Notes: generated by a model not told the origin, from the sequence alone. A stretch of 64,000 bases of DNA from Scleromitrula shiraiana (GCA_028455995.1 JABELC010000006.1:1736001-1800000); one strand, 5' to 3'. Shown: positions 22,855-35,127, counted from the first letter of the stretch. Numbers and translations: made by a program.

Positions 22855-24893
22855 ATGACCACTACTTTCCCTTCTCAAGTATCAACAGTTACAACGATGG
22901 CAGGCCCATCTTCAATACCTTTCAAAAAGACTCGTGCATGCAGACAAAAGTCTAAAACTGGATGTACCACCTGCAAGTATGTTTAACTAAGTGGTCATCG
23001 GGATAACCTATTGTTCTATTCGATTCCTATATCTAGATAGATCAATATGTATATTCGACTGTCAAGTTTGTGGTCTCTTTCATCATATATATTATTTCAT
23101 ATGTTGGAAGATACCTTGAAGACATTCACTAATAACATATCTTTCAATAGACTTCGACGAGTTAAATGTGATGAAACTAAACCATCATGTATGAGATGTA
23201 AGAATTTCGGAAGGAAATGTGATGGTTATGAGTATAGTCCCAAGGTATGTTATGACACCCAGGATGATATCAATTGGCCAACCTAATACTGAACATAGGA
23301 TAAACCTGCTTGGTTATGTGGTCCAACAATTTCCACTGGAATATCCACAGAGTTTACGGCCCCTCCTCCAGTTTCGATTCCTCCCAGTATCTCGGTAATA
23401 GATTTACGAAATGAGCATGAAGCACGTTACTTTCAGTTCTTTTGTCAAGAAACAGTCTATGAGCTCGCTGGAGGTTCTGATAAGAAATTATGGAATACTG
23501 TTGTTCTTCAGGCTTGTCATAGCGATTCTTCTATTCGACATGCAGCTACTGCCATTGCAGCTCTAAGTAAAGCTATGAAATCATCACGTTCAATGGTCAA
23601 ATATCAAGGCGAAGATGAATTCAGAAGAATTTGTGAGTTTCCAATGTCTTATATCAAATCCTATTTACTTACCGTCTTTTTGTAGCGAATGAAGTCGAAA
23701 CACATCATAGATACGCCTTAAAACAATATGGGAAAGCCCTTCGATATCTTCGAGATCTCATGCAAAGAAGTCAAGAGTCTCTTCGAACACCGTTAATCGT
23801 TTCTCTTCTCATTTTTTGTTTCGAGAATTATCATGGAGATACACAATTATCCGACCGACATATATATAGTGCGCTCAAGATGATATATAATTATGAAGTT
23901 ATCTCAAGTCATCCGAATCACAATCTTCTACTAGGCTCACCTATTCCAGAACTGGTTGAAGATGAGATTATTACCGCATATTTAAATTTGGCATTAACGA
24001 TCGTTATTAGACCTGACGACCCTGATTCATTGAGTGGGAGAGTTCTTGATTTAATATCTTCCGATACGTCACCAGCACCAAGTATACCACATCAATATGC
24101 CAATATTGAGGAAGCTGAATTACATCTAGGGAGTGTGCTATACCACTCATTACCCAATATACCAAGAGCAGATATCGAAAGACGTTTGACATCACCGGAT
24201 CTTTCACCTCAAGGTTTGGCAACTAGTTTCTCAAGACTTCAGCAGCTTCATCCGGAAGCTACATCTCATATTCTCATGGGTTCAGAATTTCCAACTTTCA
24301 GTTCAAGTTTTCAAGATTGGCAAAAGGCATTTCAACCAATCATTTCACATGCGCAATCTCCATTAGGTAGTGCGGATTTCATTGCTGCCACTACTCTTCA
24401 AGTTAAATCTCTTGGGGTTGGATTGATGGGACAAGGAGTTTGTCTCGATTCACGAATTTCCGATCATTTTCTTCCTATCTTTCGTCAAATCGTCTTTCTT
24501 AGTCAACAACTTGTTTCTGATCCTAGGTTTTTAAAGACTTTCGTCTTTGATGCTGGGATTATACCTTCTCTTTTCGTCGTCATATATGCTTGTCCTGATC
24601 AAGACATCAGAAGGGATGCCGTTGCGATATTGCGAGAAGCATCCCCCAGACGTGAAGGTACTTGGGATTCATTAAAAATTGCCAGGATTGGTCAGATGCT
24701 TCTGGATTCCGAAGAGGTTGGCCCAATTGGTACCCAGTGGGCTTTTAATCTTCTGAGTGATGATTCTTTATCGTCTCCGACTATTTATGAAGAGCAGAAG
24801 ACGCCCATTTTACTCTCTCCGCGACCGAGACGTCGATCGCTTCTCGTTTCACCACCTTTGTGGAAGCGAGGACTCGGTATTGAAAGTGTATGA
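22855..24893 (+). CDS. Zn2Cys6 (fungal zinc cluster) transcription factor
   Basis: Four exons: 22855-22976, 23151-23244, 23299-23632 and 23686-24893. All three introns are GT...AG with phases that keep the frame, giving 585 residues. The binuclear zinc cluster has cysteines 37, 40, 47, 54, 57 and 64 (C-x2-C-x6-C-x6-C-x2-C-x6-C; GCTTCK ... VKCDETKPSCMRCKNFGRKC). The first intron cuts the cluster between its second and third Cys, and the second follows it. A basic stretch FKKTRACRQKSKTG precedes the cluster. The rest resembles the fungal transcription factor middle region (RNEHEARYFQFFCQETVYEL, HRYALKQYGKALRYLRDLM). Nuclear DNA-binding activator or repressor by family. The target genes cannot be read from this locus, where the neighbours are housekeeping genes. 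A long pyrimidine-rich leader precedes the ATG. Confidence 0.9.
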
Positions 24894-26792
24894 AAATCGA
24901 TCGAACTTGGTTTGGCATGGATGGAAATATTTTATGATTGATGGTAATAATCAGTGCTACCCATTTACTCGGTGCTGGCTCACTGAGATATTTCCCTTCT
25001 TGCTTAAATTTCATTATTTTTTTGTTTAGATTTCTTTCCTCTTTTACTGTATTTCCTTCTCTATACGGCCTATCATATACCATTGCGTTTTTCATGTTTA
25101 TATTTCACCATTTTTCCTCTTATTTTTCCATTCATCCATTCATATGTATCGAATTGGCCATGGTGCTTTTTTATTTTTATTTTTATTTTATTTTTATTTT
25201 TGGGGAATACCACTCTGGGGTTTAACATTTTCGGCTTGGGAATTTGGTATCAAAAGCAATCTATCTGCATTTTATCCGACAAGGACTCATGGATGATTTT
25301 GGGGGTGTTTTTCCCATGAATGATTGGGTTTGGCGTTCCTAAAATTCTACTATATAGATGGTTTGAGACGGAGACACGAGTATCTCTAGCATTTCAAAGG
25401 TTTCCATGTTGGTTCTATTTAGCAACAAAATCAAACATGGTGTTGACTTCAAGTTCCTTGCTCGTTCTGGCTGATCTTTCTTTTCCGGATACCAATATCA
25501 TATCTGCTGGTGATGTTGATAAATAGAAATCCGAATTTCAATATTAACGTTGTATAATAATTCATCTCAATGGTTGATTTCATAAAATCTGGGGAAGAAG
25601 GGTCCACATACACTATGGATAAAATGGAATTGAATTGACGTATGTATGATATAATTATTTATTCCGTTCATTACTAGTATGTTGGTGTACCAGCCCTCGT
25701 ACTGATAATATATAAATAATCAAGACACCAGCACCACCACCAACACCAGCACCATGAATTTTCATAAAAACAAATAATACAAATCAATCGACATTTTTAC
25801 GCATTTAGTACACTTATTATATTTGGTTCATTTAAATGTGGCTGTTTCTTTGATGATTTTATGAAATCTTTCATGTTTCGCCACTGTCTCCATAGCCACC
25901 CTTTTTATCACATGTTATCCTGGTTGTGAATGTAAGGCTACGTACCGCCGACTCATACCTGTTGGTAAGTAAGCATGATTGCGTATACAGACAGATATAT
26001 AGACAGACAGACAGGCAGGCAGGCAGACAGACAGGAAGGAGGGAGCTTGAAGGAGGCTGTACTGTATTTAGAACAGGATTTCTCCGATGAAGCCGCTCGT
26101 ATTTTGTGTTGGAAATCATCTTTCTCATATAAACGTGATCTGTTCATTTCTTTTCCTCTTATTATTGTATTTTATTGTATACTTCTTTTAGATATTATTA
26201 CTATTATTATTATTATTATCATTATTATTATTATTTCCAAAAAGAAAAACAATATCAAAAAAACAACATTGAAAGAGAAATAATAAAAGATTTAAATAAA
26301 ATTCAATTAACAGTTATCAAAGAAAAACCAGCCAGCTTTTACCCTGAAATAGAATTTCCTTGGCTAGAATTAATACCAATCACGTTTGGACCTTCTATTG
26401 TTTCGGTTCCGGTTCTGGCTTTACTCAAACATTCGTGCTCCAAATCAACCTCCCTCTAAAACTACTAATAATACTAAATAAAACCCATCTCCAACAAATC
26501 TCCCTAACACCTAATAACTAACATACCATACCATACAATACCCTCTTACAACCAACCTCTCCTCTCTTCCCCCCTCCCCCCCCCCAAAAAAGTCTCCAAC
26601 CTCTACATTACAATACACAAACAACCACAAAATTATTCACGATCTGAAATTCCTATCATACCTTCATTGCAATTACGAGCGAATTAAATTAACTACATTT
26701 CATACGATAAATAAAATTCAACAGTTCAAATTAATTTCACATAAACAACAAACAAGAATCAAATCAAACCAATTCAAATCAAATCAAACATA
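24894..26792. other. Intergenic with simple repeats; SNARE gene promoter
   Basis: No gene supported. Contains T-rich 3' flank (about 25000-25200), a GACA/GGCA tetranucleotide array (about 25993-26030), a TTA-type array (about 26195-26236) and a C-rich run (26571-26585). The last 150 bases before 26793 are CAAA/ATCAAA-rich, a common fungal leader. Many short frames here are repeat-driven. Confidence 0.55.
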
Positions 26793-27917
26793 ATGGCGGA
26801 TCGTGAACCTCAATATGATCCTTATATCCCAAGTGGAGGAGCTGCAGGTGCAGGAAATCAACAGGCCCCTGGAAACCAGAGAACCGCCGCTTTACAAGCT
26901 GTAAGTGTTTATTGAAACCTTGTTGATTGATGAGTATATGAATCAAAGAAGTTGTCTGTCTATTCCATGATCGAATGAATGAATGAATGGATGACGTTGG
27001 GCGAAATACACTGGACACGAGGAATCAATCTGTCATCACGGATGATGTTAGGAATATGCGAAACATCTTACTCGACGATTCGAAATGGAGTTGCGATCGA
27101 TTTAAGGGATTTATACGTGTGCGCATACGGCGATGGGTGTGTTTGGTTGCATCATTATCGTTTTTGATGCTTCGGAACTGTTGGTATCGCAGCGCATATG
27201 GTGTTTCAGCCCCCAATGTGGTTATCGACGTGCGGACAATTCGAGATGGTGGATTTTTACGATGGATATATCAATAATGACGATTCGTCTGGATCGAATA
27301 TACCTGTCGCTCTTAGCTGTTCCGTCGAAAATATAGATGCATACTCGATATTATCCAAACGCCAGCCCAACCCAATATTCAGACAACTTCTTTGCGAACC
27401 AAACAAACAAACAAACAAACCATCTCCAGAATCCTAAGCTAATATGTCCTCTACCAACAGACTATCGATGACACCGTCGGCGTAATGCGCGAGAACATCA
27501 ATAAGGTGTCGGAACGTGGTGCGAGATTGGACTCGCTCCAGGATAAAACCGATAGTCTTGCGGTTTCGGCACAGGGTTTCCGTCGTGGTGCTAATAGGGT
27601 TCGTAAACAGATGTGGTGGAAGGTATGTTATGTTTTGATTTTTATCTATCTGCATGATCTTTATGATGTGATATGATGTTTGGCCGGATGATTTGGACTT
27701 ATACTGATCTGGTTGATTGAATTATAGGATATGAAGATGCGCATGTGCTTGATTGCTGGTATCATCATTTTAATTATCATCATTGTTGTTCCTACTGGTA
27801 TGTCTTCTTCTCTCTTTTATATCATTCTATCCCCCCTTTCCATTTCCCTCTCAATCCTACGCAAATAGAATATATCTAACCCCTTTCTTCCCAACAGTTA
27901 TTGCCACCAAGAAGTAA
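26793..27917 (+). CDS. SNC1: Synaptobrevin-type v-SNARE (Snc1/Snc2 homologue)
   Basis: Four exons: 26793-26900, 27461-27622, 27728-27797 and 27898-27917, giving 119 residues. A short Pro/Gly/Ala N-terminus (MADREPQYDPYIPSGG) leads to the SNARE motif, TIDDTVGVMRENINKVSERG and onward, with the zero-layer Arg region FRRGANRVRKQMWWKDMKM. A C-terminal anchor (CLIAGIIILIIIIVVPT) and the ending IATKK follow. Family role: secretory-vesicle SNARE pairing with Sso/Sec9 for fusion at the plasma membrane, especially at hyphal tips, and recycled by endocytosis. Length and domain order are those of fungal Snc proteins. The first intron is 560 nt, unusually long for this genome, and no extra exon was found in it. 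The upstream gene is the Zn2Cys6 regulator, with no functional link implied. Confidence 0.93.
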
Positions 27918-28343
27918 AGATACGAACGAACGAATTGATGGTTTGATTGATGGATGGGAAATTTCAACAGCATTTGATCGGGTTTGGTTTGGGTATAAGA
28001 AGGTTATGAGAAGATAATGGATTTATGGATTGATGGATTGATGGATTGATGGATGGAATGAAAGAATACTTACTTGCTTGCTTGCTTACCTATTTGTTTG
28101 TATGGTATGGGAAGAAGGGAGCGAGGAATGGTGGGAGGGGTAATTTTCATGAACGCCCTACTCGATTCTTCATACACACACACACACACACACACACAGC
28201 ACACGCATACACATACAAATACCTAGTATTTTGAATCGGGAAAACTCGCGGGCTACGAATGAATCGGAAACTGGTGTGTTTGTTTGCTTGTTTGTTTGTT
28301 TGCTTGGATGTATGTACGTACGTATGTATGTATGTATGGTTTT

Positions 28344-28379
<36 letters not shown>

Positions 28380-29218
28380 GAAACGAAACGAAGAGAAAAG
28401 AAAAGAAAAGAAGAGGGGAGGGACGGGGGGTTCTTTAGCGATTATGGATGGAGTTAAATTCAAGTTTTCGTTCTTTTTTTTGATCTTGCTTGATCTTTTG
28501 TGGATGTATTGTGGATGATCCTGATGATCTTGAAATACTTATTACGCCTTTTGAAATGTTTGTCTAGGTGAATGTTTATGCATGGATGGGTGGATGGATG
28601 GATGGATGGATGGATGGATGGAGTATCGTATACCTATGTTGGTTTAGGTTTAGGTTTAGGTTTAGGTTGGAGAGGATAGAGATATTGTGAAGGGGAATGA
28701 GGCGGGGTGTTTGGTGTTGCGTTGGATGGGGTGTTGGATTTATAGATGGATATGATATGTAGATGGATTTGTAGATGATATCTCATATAATGCTCCTCCT
28801 CTCCTCTTCTGTTTAACTCGGTTGCTATTGCTATATAATATAATATTCAATGTGTTTATTTACCTTAATAAGGATAGAGTATACGATAGATTATTGTTTC
28901 TATTCATTATTATTATTGTCATTATTATCATTATCATCATCATCATCAACATAACAATAACTAAATGATAAAAGGACCACTCGCCGACGACATGCACATG
29001 GATATTTTTAAAAATAAAAAAATAAAAAAATAAAAGGTTCGGAATGGCCCTCCCTCATTTCTACATCGGTACAAATTCTCATCAATCAATTTTTACGTAG
29101 GAAGGTGGGGTGGGGTACGGTATGGAAGTTTAATAAACATCACTCAGTCAGTCAGTCAGTCAGTCAGTCATTTATTGAATCCCCAAAGACCAACCCAACA
29201 CAATCGCGCCGCCAAAAC

Positions 29219-29254
<36 letters not shown>

Positions 29255-29760
29255 TTTCAACCAATCGCTGTATATCGGAGTTACTCCACACAACTCAACT
29301 TTTTTTTTGTTTTTTTTTTCTTTTTGGGATTTTTCTTCTGCTTCTTCTTCTTCTTCTTCTTTCCTTTGCTTTTCTTTTTTGGTTTGGTTATCAGATCAAA
29401 ATCAAATCAGATCAGATCAAATCAGATCGGATTGGAAAATCATCTTAGAGCATTTATGTATGAGTATTATTAGTTGGAAATAAAAAATAAAAAATCAAAA
29501 TCAAAATAAAAATGTTGATATTTTTATTTTTGTAAATTCATTGAATTTGTGACTAATAAGAGAATATTAACTTTTTACTACTGATCTTTATTACTGATCT
29601 TTACTGATACACCTAGACAAGTACTATAAGAAGTTTAAAAAAAAAGAGGTGTGTTATAATACTTCAATTCCTTATTATTATATTTATTTATTTATTTATT
29701 TTCTTTTTTCTTTCTTTCAATTGATTTAAATAAATACAATCACATCTTCCTCATCTAAAG

Positions 29761-29791
<31 letters not shown>

Positions 29792-30136
29792 CAATTATTC
29801 CAATTGGAAGTTTCAATTTTACCATTTAAATCCCTCTTTCGCTATCTTGCTCTGTCCTCCCCTCCTAGAGCTTTAGCTTTAGCTCTATCTCTAGTCTGCG
29901 TCATTTTTTCTCTGATTCATAAAACTCACTACTCACCATCATTCAATCCTTTCTAGATATTTCCTCCCACCCCGCCTTTCATGAGATAATATTCTCACAA
30001 CTTCTATCCTCAGGTATTGGATTACTACTTCTTCAAAAGCTCTTGTTGAGGGAGCTATTAGGAAGAGTTCTACAATCAATTGACAATAAATTTCTCTCCA
30101 CTCTACCTCAAATTAACAAATTACATTCTCTTCAAC
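27918..30136. repeat. Microsatellite-rich intergenic region and ARG5,6 promoter
   Basis: No gene supported in 2.2 kb. Simple repeats in order: TTGATGGA (about 28020-28055), CA (28173-28198), TTTG/GTAT (about 28275-28337), CT (28345-28377), GGAT (28583-28622), TTTAGG x4 (28643-28666), TCAG (29144-29170), AAT (29220-29251), TTC (about 29335-29362), a 27-28-bp A run (29760-29787). The frames at 28046-28518 and 29105-29473 are translations of these repeats. The last 250 bases form the ARG5,6 promoter and leader; no ATG occurs in frame before 30137. Confidence 0.75.
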
Positions 30137-32926
30137 ATGTTGGCACTTAGATCTAGGGCAAATGTTGTTGCCAGAAGATCACAACATATTACTAACAAAT
30201 TATCTACCCCCTCCTCTTCGATTCTGCGAACCGCACCAAGAGCTGCTACCTCCGTAGCTCTCACCTCCAAAAGACAATATGCCTCCCCTTCAATGAATAC
30301 TTTCTCAACACGTTCGACCGTCATTCAATTGCTCAGTAACATTGGTTCTAAGCGCGAAGTTCAACAATACCTCTCACATTTCACCTCCGTCTCGTCCCAA
30401 CAATTCGCCGTCATTAAAGTCGGCGGTGCAATTCTTACCGAACATCTCGAATCGCTTACATCTGCCCTCGCTTTGTTGAATAATATGGGATTGTTTCCAG
30501 TGGTTGTTCATGGCGCCGGCCCACAATTGAATAAGCTTTTGGAAGATGCGGGCGTGGAACCTCAATTCGAAGAAGGTATTCGGGTTACGGATGGGAAAAC
30601 CTTGGCAATTGCGAGAAAGTTGTTCTTGGAGGAGAACTTGAAATTGGTCGAGAAATTGGAATCGATGGGTGTTAGGGCTAGACCAATCACTTCGGGTGTA
30701 TTCAGTGCTCATTATTTGAATAAGGAGAAATATAATTTGGTTGGGGAGATCGATAAGGTTAATAAGAGTCCTATCGAAGCTGCTATTAATGCTGGTTGTT
30801 TGCCAATTTTGACCTCAATGGCCGAAACTCCTGATGGACAGGTTTTGAATGTTAATGCGGATGTTGCTGCTGGCGAACTTGCAAAGGAATTGGAACCATT
30901 GAAAATTGTTTATCTTTCCGAGAAGGGTGGATTATTCAATTCGGATACCAAGGAAAAGATTTCTGCCATCAACTTGGACGAGGAGTATGATCATCTTATG
31001 TCACAATGGTGGTGCAGATATGGTACCAGATTAAAGATTAAGGAGACCAAAACATTACTTGAGAAACTTCCAAGATCATCTAGTGTTGCGATTATTCACC
31101 CAGCAGATCTTCAAAAGGAATTGTTCACTGATAGTGGAGCTGGTACCTTGATTCGAAGAGGAAACAAATTAGCCACTGTAACTTCTTTGGCGGAAATCGA
31201 GGATCAACAAAAACTTAAGGATGTTCTTGTAAGAGATCGCGAAGGTTTGGATGCAAAGGCTACAGTTGATAGATATGTTGATGGTCTTAAGAATAGGGAA
31301 TTCAAGGCTTATTTTGATGAACCTATGGATGCTTTGGCCATTGTTCTTCCACCAAAACCATCTGTCAATCTTTCAATTCTCGCTACATTCACTATTACCA
31401 AATCTGGTTGGTTGACCAACGTTTCGGATAACGTTTTCGCTGCCATCAAGAAGGATCATCCTAAGTTGGTTTGGACTGTTAAGGAAGATGATGAAAACTT
31501 AACTTGGTTCTTTGATAAGGCCGATGGAAGTTTGTCAAAGGACGGCGATGTTATGTTTTGGTATGGAATTGAAAACCCAGATGAGGTTAAGGATTTAATG
31601 ACTGAATTTACTGCACATGGTAGAGCCATGCTTGGTGATTCCAACTTGGAAGCTAGACTTCATCGTGCAGCTAGAGCTGCTTCTGGTATGAGTGCTTCTG
31701 TTGGAAGCCAAAGGGGGTTGAAAAAATCTGCTAGAGCTTTTTCTACATCAACTCGTAGACCGGTTTTCAAGTCATCTGGAATTACTTCGACTAGAGGTTA
31801 TGCTACTACTACTAATCCCAACCCACCTTTTGGTTCAAAGAATTCCTCAAACAACCAGCCAGCTAAGGTTGCTTTAATTGGTGCAAGAGGTTATACTGGA
31901 CAAGCTCTTATCAATCTTTTGAACTCTCATCCAAATATGGATTTGAGACATGTTTCATCTCGAGAACTTGCAGGACAGAAATTAAAAGGATACACAAAGA
32001 GAGAAATCACCTATGAGAATCTTTCAGCAGAAGATGTAAGAAAGATGCAAGAAAGAGGTGATATCGATTGTTGGGTCATGGCACTTCCAAACGGAGTCTG
32101 CAAACCCTTCGTCGATGCTGTCAACGAAGGTAAAGGCCACAACAGCGTTATCGTCGATCTCTCAGCCGACTACCGATTCGACAATAAATGGACATACGGA
32201 TTGCCCGAACTAGTCAACCGCTCCGACATCGCCCAAGCAACCCGAATCTCCAACCCAGGTTGCTACGCCACAGCCGCCCAACTCGGCATCGCGCCACTCG
32301 TGCCTTTCCTTGGCGGCCAACCCACCGTCTTCGGTGTCTCCGGCTACTCCGGCGCAGGCACCAAACCCTCGCCTAAAAACGACGTGGAGAATCTCACAGG
32401 CAATCTCATCCCCTATTCCCTCACGGATCACATCCACGAGCGGGAAATTAGCAATCAGCTGGGCACCGAGGTGGCATTTATCCCGCATGTCGCGGTTTGG
32501 TTCCAGGGTATCCATCATACTATTTCGATCCCCCTGAAGGAGAAGATGACGAGTAGGGATATTAGACAGTTGTATCAGGAGCGGTATGCGGGAGAGAAAT
32601 TGGTGAAGGTTATTGGGGAGGCGCCGCTCGTTAAGGCTATTAGTGGGAAGCATGGGGTGGAGATTGGTGGGTTTGGGGTTCATAGTTCTGGGAAGAGAGT
32701 CGTGGTTTGTGCTACTATTGATAATTTGTTGAAGGGGGCTGCTACTCAGTGTTTGCGTAAGTTTTTTCCTTTTTCCCATTTTGTTTTGCCTTCTCTTCTA
32801 TCCTCCCTGCATCTCCCATCCCGTTCTCGTCCCATCAAAATCTTCCAACATATAACTAACGACCATACAGAAAACATGAATCTCGCCCTAGGATTCGCAG
32901 AATACGAGGGTATCCCCCTTGATTAA
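30137..32926 (+). CDS. ARG5,6: ARG5,6: acetylglutamate kinase / N-acetyl-gamma-glutamyl-phosphate reductase precursor
   Basis: Exon 1 is 30137-32756 and exon 2 32871-32926, giving 891 residues. One precursor carries the second and third steps of ornithine/arginine synthesis in mitochondria. The start MLALRSRANVVARRSQHI is an Arg-rich matrix-targeting peptide. Kinase: VIKVGGAIL near residue 92, then the N-acetylglutamate-binding region. A NAT/DUF619 segment follows (about 360-515), which in this family carries regulatory contacts with acetylglutamate synthase. A second Arg/Ser-rich stretch (GLKKSARAFSTSTRRP, about 530-555) marks the internal processing site. Reductase: LIGARGYTGQALINLL near residue 580 and the active-site NPGCYATA (Cys about 709). 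The ATG at 30137 is the first in frame. The intron (GTAAGT...ACAG, 114 nt) joins ATQCL to QNMNLALGFAEYEG, the expected C-terminus. Arginine feedback is family knowledge. Confidence 0.96.
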   Translation: MLALRSRANVVARRSQHITNKLSTPSSSILRTAPRAATSVALTSKRQYASPSMNTFSTRSTVIQLLSNIGSKREVQQYLSHFTSVSSQQFAVIKVGGAILTEHLESLTSALALLNNMGLFPVVVHGAGPQLNKLLEDAGVEPQFEEGIRVTDGKTLAIARKLFLEENLKLVEKLESMGVRARPITSGVFSAHYLNKEKYNLVGEIDKVNKSPIEAAINAGCLPILTSMAETPDGQVLNVNADVAAGELAKELEPLKIVYLSEKGGLFNSDTKEKISAINLDEEYDHLMSQWWCRYGTRLKIKETKTLLEKLPRSSSVAIIHPADLQKELFTDSGAGTLIRRGNKLATVTSLAEIEDQQKLKDVLVRDREGLDAKATVDRYVDGLKNREFKAYFDEPMDALAIVLPPKPSVNLSILATFTITKSGWLTNVSDNVFAAIKKDHPKLVWTVKEDDENLTWFFDKADGSLSKDGDVMFWYGIENPDEVKDLMTEFTAHGRAMLGDSNLEARLHRAARAASGMSASVGSQRGLKKSARAFSTSTRRPVFKSSGITSTRGYATTTNPNPPFGSKNSSNNQPAKVALIGARGYTGQALINLLNSHPNMDLRHVSSRELAGQKLKGYTKREITYENLSAEDVRKMQERGDIDCWVMALPNGVCKPFVDAVNEGKGHNSVIVDLSADYRFDNKWTYGLPELVNRSDIAQATRISNPGCYATAAQLGIAPLVPFLGGQPTVFGVSGYSGAGTKPSPKNDVENLTGNLIPYSLTDHIHEREISNQLGTEVAFIPHVAVWFQGIHHTISIPLKEKMTSRDIRQLYQERYAGEKLVKVIGEAPLVKAISGKHGVEIGGFGVHSSGKRVVVCATIDNLLKGAATQCLRKFFPFSHFVLPSLLSSLHLPSRSRPIKIFQHITNDHTENMNLALGFAEYEGIPLD

Positions 32927-34135
32927 ATGACTCATATTTCTTCGTCTCCTTCTTCGGATCCTTCGGCTTCTGGAATCTTAAAGAAAATATTTCCTTGGGA
33001 CAGTTTTTTGTTTGTGATATTAAATGTGAGAGAGATCAGAAAAGTGGTGGGGGAGATGCCAGTGGGAGAAGGGTGAGGGGGAAGGGAGGAGGGGGGATTG
33101 CTTTGTATATCTGTCTTTTTTTTTGCTGGTCTTTGGAGATTTGGGTTTAAGTTGGCGGTTGAGTGAGTGAGTGAGTGAGTGACGATCAGGTGATTTTGCT
33201 GTTCCGTCTGGTGGAGGCAAAAAAGGGGGGTGGGGAGGGGCGGTTGAAGGGTGTGTGTGTTGTTGTATATAAGTTTAGATATCGGGTATGGTCACGGTGG
33301 TTAGTTCAAGTTGGAGGGGAAAGGAAAGGAAAAGAAAGGAAAGGAAGCATATATTCAAGTTGCAATCAGAAACACGTGGGAATATGAGAGTCATGAGATG
33401 GAATGAGATGGGATAGGATGGGGTAGGATGAGATGGAATGGGATGGGATGAGATGAGATGGGATAGCTAGATCATGATGATATATATTATGTCAATACCA
33501 GATAACTGCCAGTGGCTAGCTCCGAGTCTCGATGTGCAGTCACGGTGGTTGGTTGGGCTTGGGAATTAAATTAAAATTAAAATTAAACTTGAATTTGAAA
33601 CTTGGAACTTGGAACTTGAAATCGAAATTGGATTTGTATTTGTATTGGGATTGGGATTTGTATTGAAAATTGGATTGAATTTTGGATTAAAATTGAAATT
33701 GAAAAATCGACCGTCGGAAACTTGTGAAATCAGATTGAACTATCATGATGATTGATCCTAGCCTCAGGCTGCCAGTGAGTACTATATTACTTGAATTAAT
33801 TTTTTTTATTAATTATTTTTTATACTAGTATATTTTTAATATTGAACTTGAAGTTATTCATTACTAGCCTGTCAGTGAGTAATAAACTAAATATTTTAAT
33901 ACAATTACAAGTTTTTTTAATCTAATTTCAACTTGAAGTTAATAAAAAGTTTTTATTTAAAATCCAACTTGAAGTTATTAAGATTTTGATTAATTATGTA
34001 ATAACTTAGATGATCAAAAATTTAATATTACTAGTAGAATTTAGCAATAATATTATTTATTTTAGAAAATAATATAAGAATATTTTTAAAATTATTAAAA
34101 AATTTACTAGTAACTTATATTAATATTATAATATA
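32927..34135. other. Intergenic: GA-rich repeats, then AT-rich DNA
   Basis: No gene. Contains GAGT (33163-33180), GAAAG and GGGATGAGAT-type arrays (about 33390-33465), a run of TTGGAACTTGGAACTT-like units (about 33590-33620), then AT-rich DNA from about 33790 to the TIR element at 34136. CTTGAAGTTA recurs several times between 33840 and 33980, hinting at another decayed repeat. Confidence 0.55.
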
Positions 34136-35123
34136 CTCAGTTAAATTAAAATTGAAGCACGCGCCAATTGCCGAAAACCCTCAAAATCGATGATTTTGTA
34201 CAAAATACCTCTTACGCCAACGTAAATAAATCGATCAATTATTTATAAAATTATATAAAATTTTGAATAAAAATTATTTTTATATTGAAGTATTCGCTAT
34301 TAATATATAAAGGTTAAATAATGATTTTAAAATTTATAATATTTGATTAAATATAAAGTAAAAATCATATGAAAATACGATATTTTTAACGTGATTTAAA
34401 TTAAATAAATTATTATATTAAGAAATAATGAAGATGTATATGAATATATAGAAAAAAAAGCTTTTATTTAATATAAATATTATATATTAAAATGTAATAT
34501 AATAATCTTGAAAAGTCAAAGTTTTAAAAGTATTTTTAACTTTTTAAAATCTTTAAAAATCTTAATAATTTATTTAGATCAAAATTATATTAAATAATAT
34601 TTTAATATAATAATTATAAGAATATAAATTATCATATATAAAAATTTAAAGTGATTTTAATGATTTTTAAAAATCGAAGTTATAGTGGTGCTTAGTGCTT
34701 ATAAACATTATATATACTCTTTTTAACTTTATTATATTATATTTTTTATATATTTTTTATATATTTTTAATATATATAATATTTATATCAAATAAAAATG
34801 TGCTTTTTATATATTCATATATATCTTTATTATTTCCTAATATAGTGATTTACTCGATTTAAATCAAGTTAAATTTATAGTATTTTTATATGATTTTTAC
34901 TTTATATTTAAATAAATATTATAAATTTTTAAATCATTATTTAATCTTTAAATTTTAATAGTCAAGATTTTAATATAAAGATAATCTATATTTAATATAT
35001 TAAATAATTCTATAAATAAATTATTGATTTATTTATATCAGTGCAAGAAATGATTTGTATAAAATCATCGATTTTGAAGCGATTCGCTTATTTTGCGCGT
35101 GCTTCAATTTTAATTTAACCGAG
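34136..35123. mobile_element. About 1-kb TIR/fold-back element, copy D
   Basis: The best preserved member. The left end CTCAGTTAAATTAAAATTGA plus GCACGCG and the right end GCGCGTGCTTCAATTTTAAT ... AACCGAG are inverted repeats, with TA on both sides (34134-34135 and 35124-35125). The interior aligns with copy A throughout, including AAAGCTTTTATTTAATATAA and its inverted partner. 988 bp long, no coding frame. It lies against the left member of a direct-repeat pair around the dehydrogenase gene. Confidence 0.75.
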
Positions 35124-35127
35124 TACT

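Noticed and set aside
28643..28666. Interstitial telomere
   Set aside because: The unit is TTTAGG, not the standard fungal TTAGGG, and is only four copies in a microsatellite region.
28046..29473. Plus and minus frames rich in His/Thr, Ser/Leu or Ile runs
   Set aside because: Direct translations of CA, CT, TTTG, AAT and TTC microsatellites.
32210..32779. Minus-strand 189-codon frame inside ARG5,6
   Set aside because: Antisense shadow of the GC-richer reductase coding sequence; no homology.
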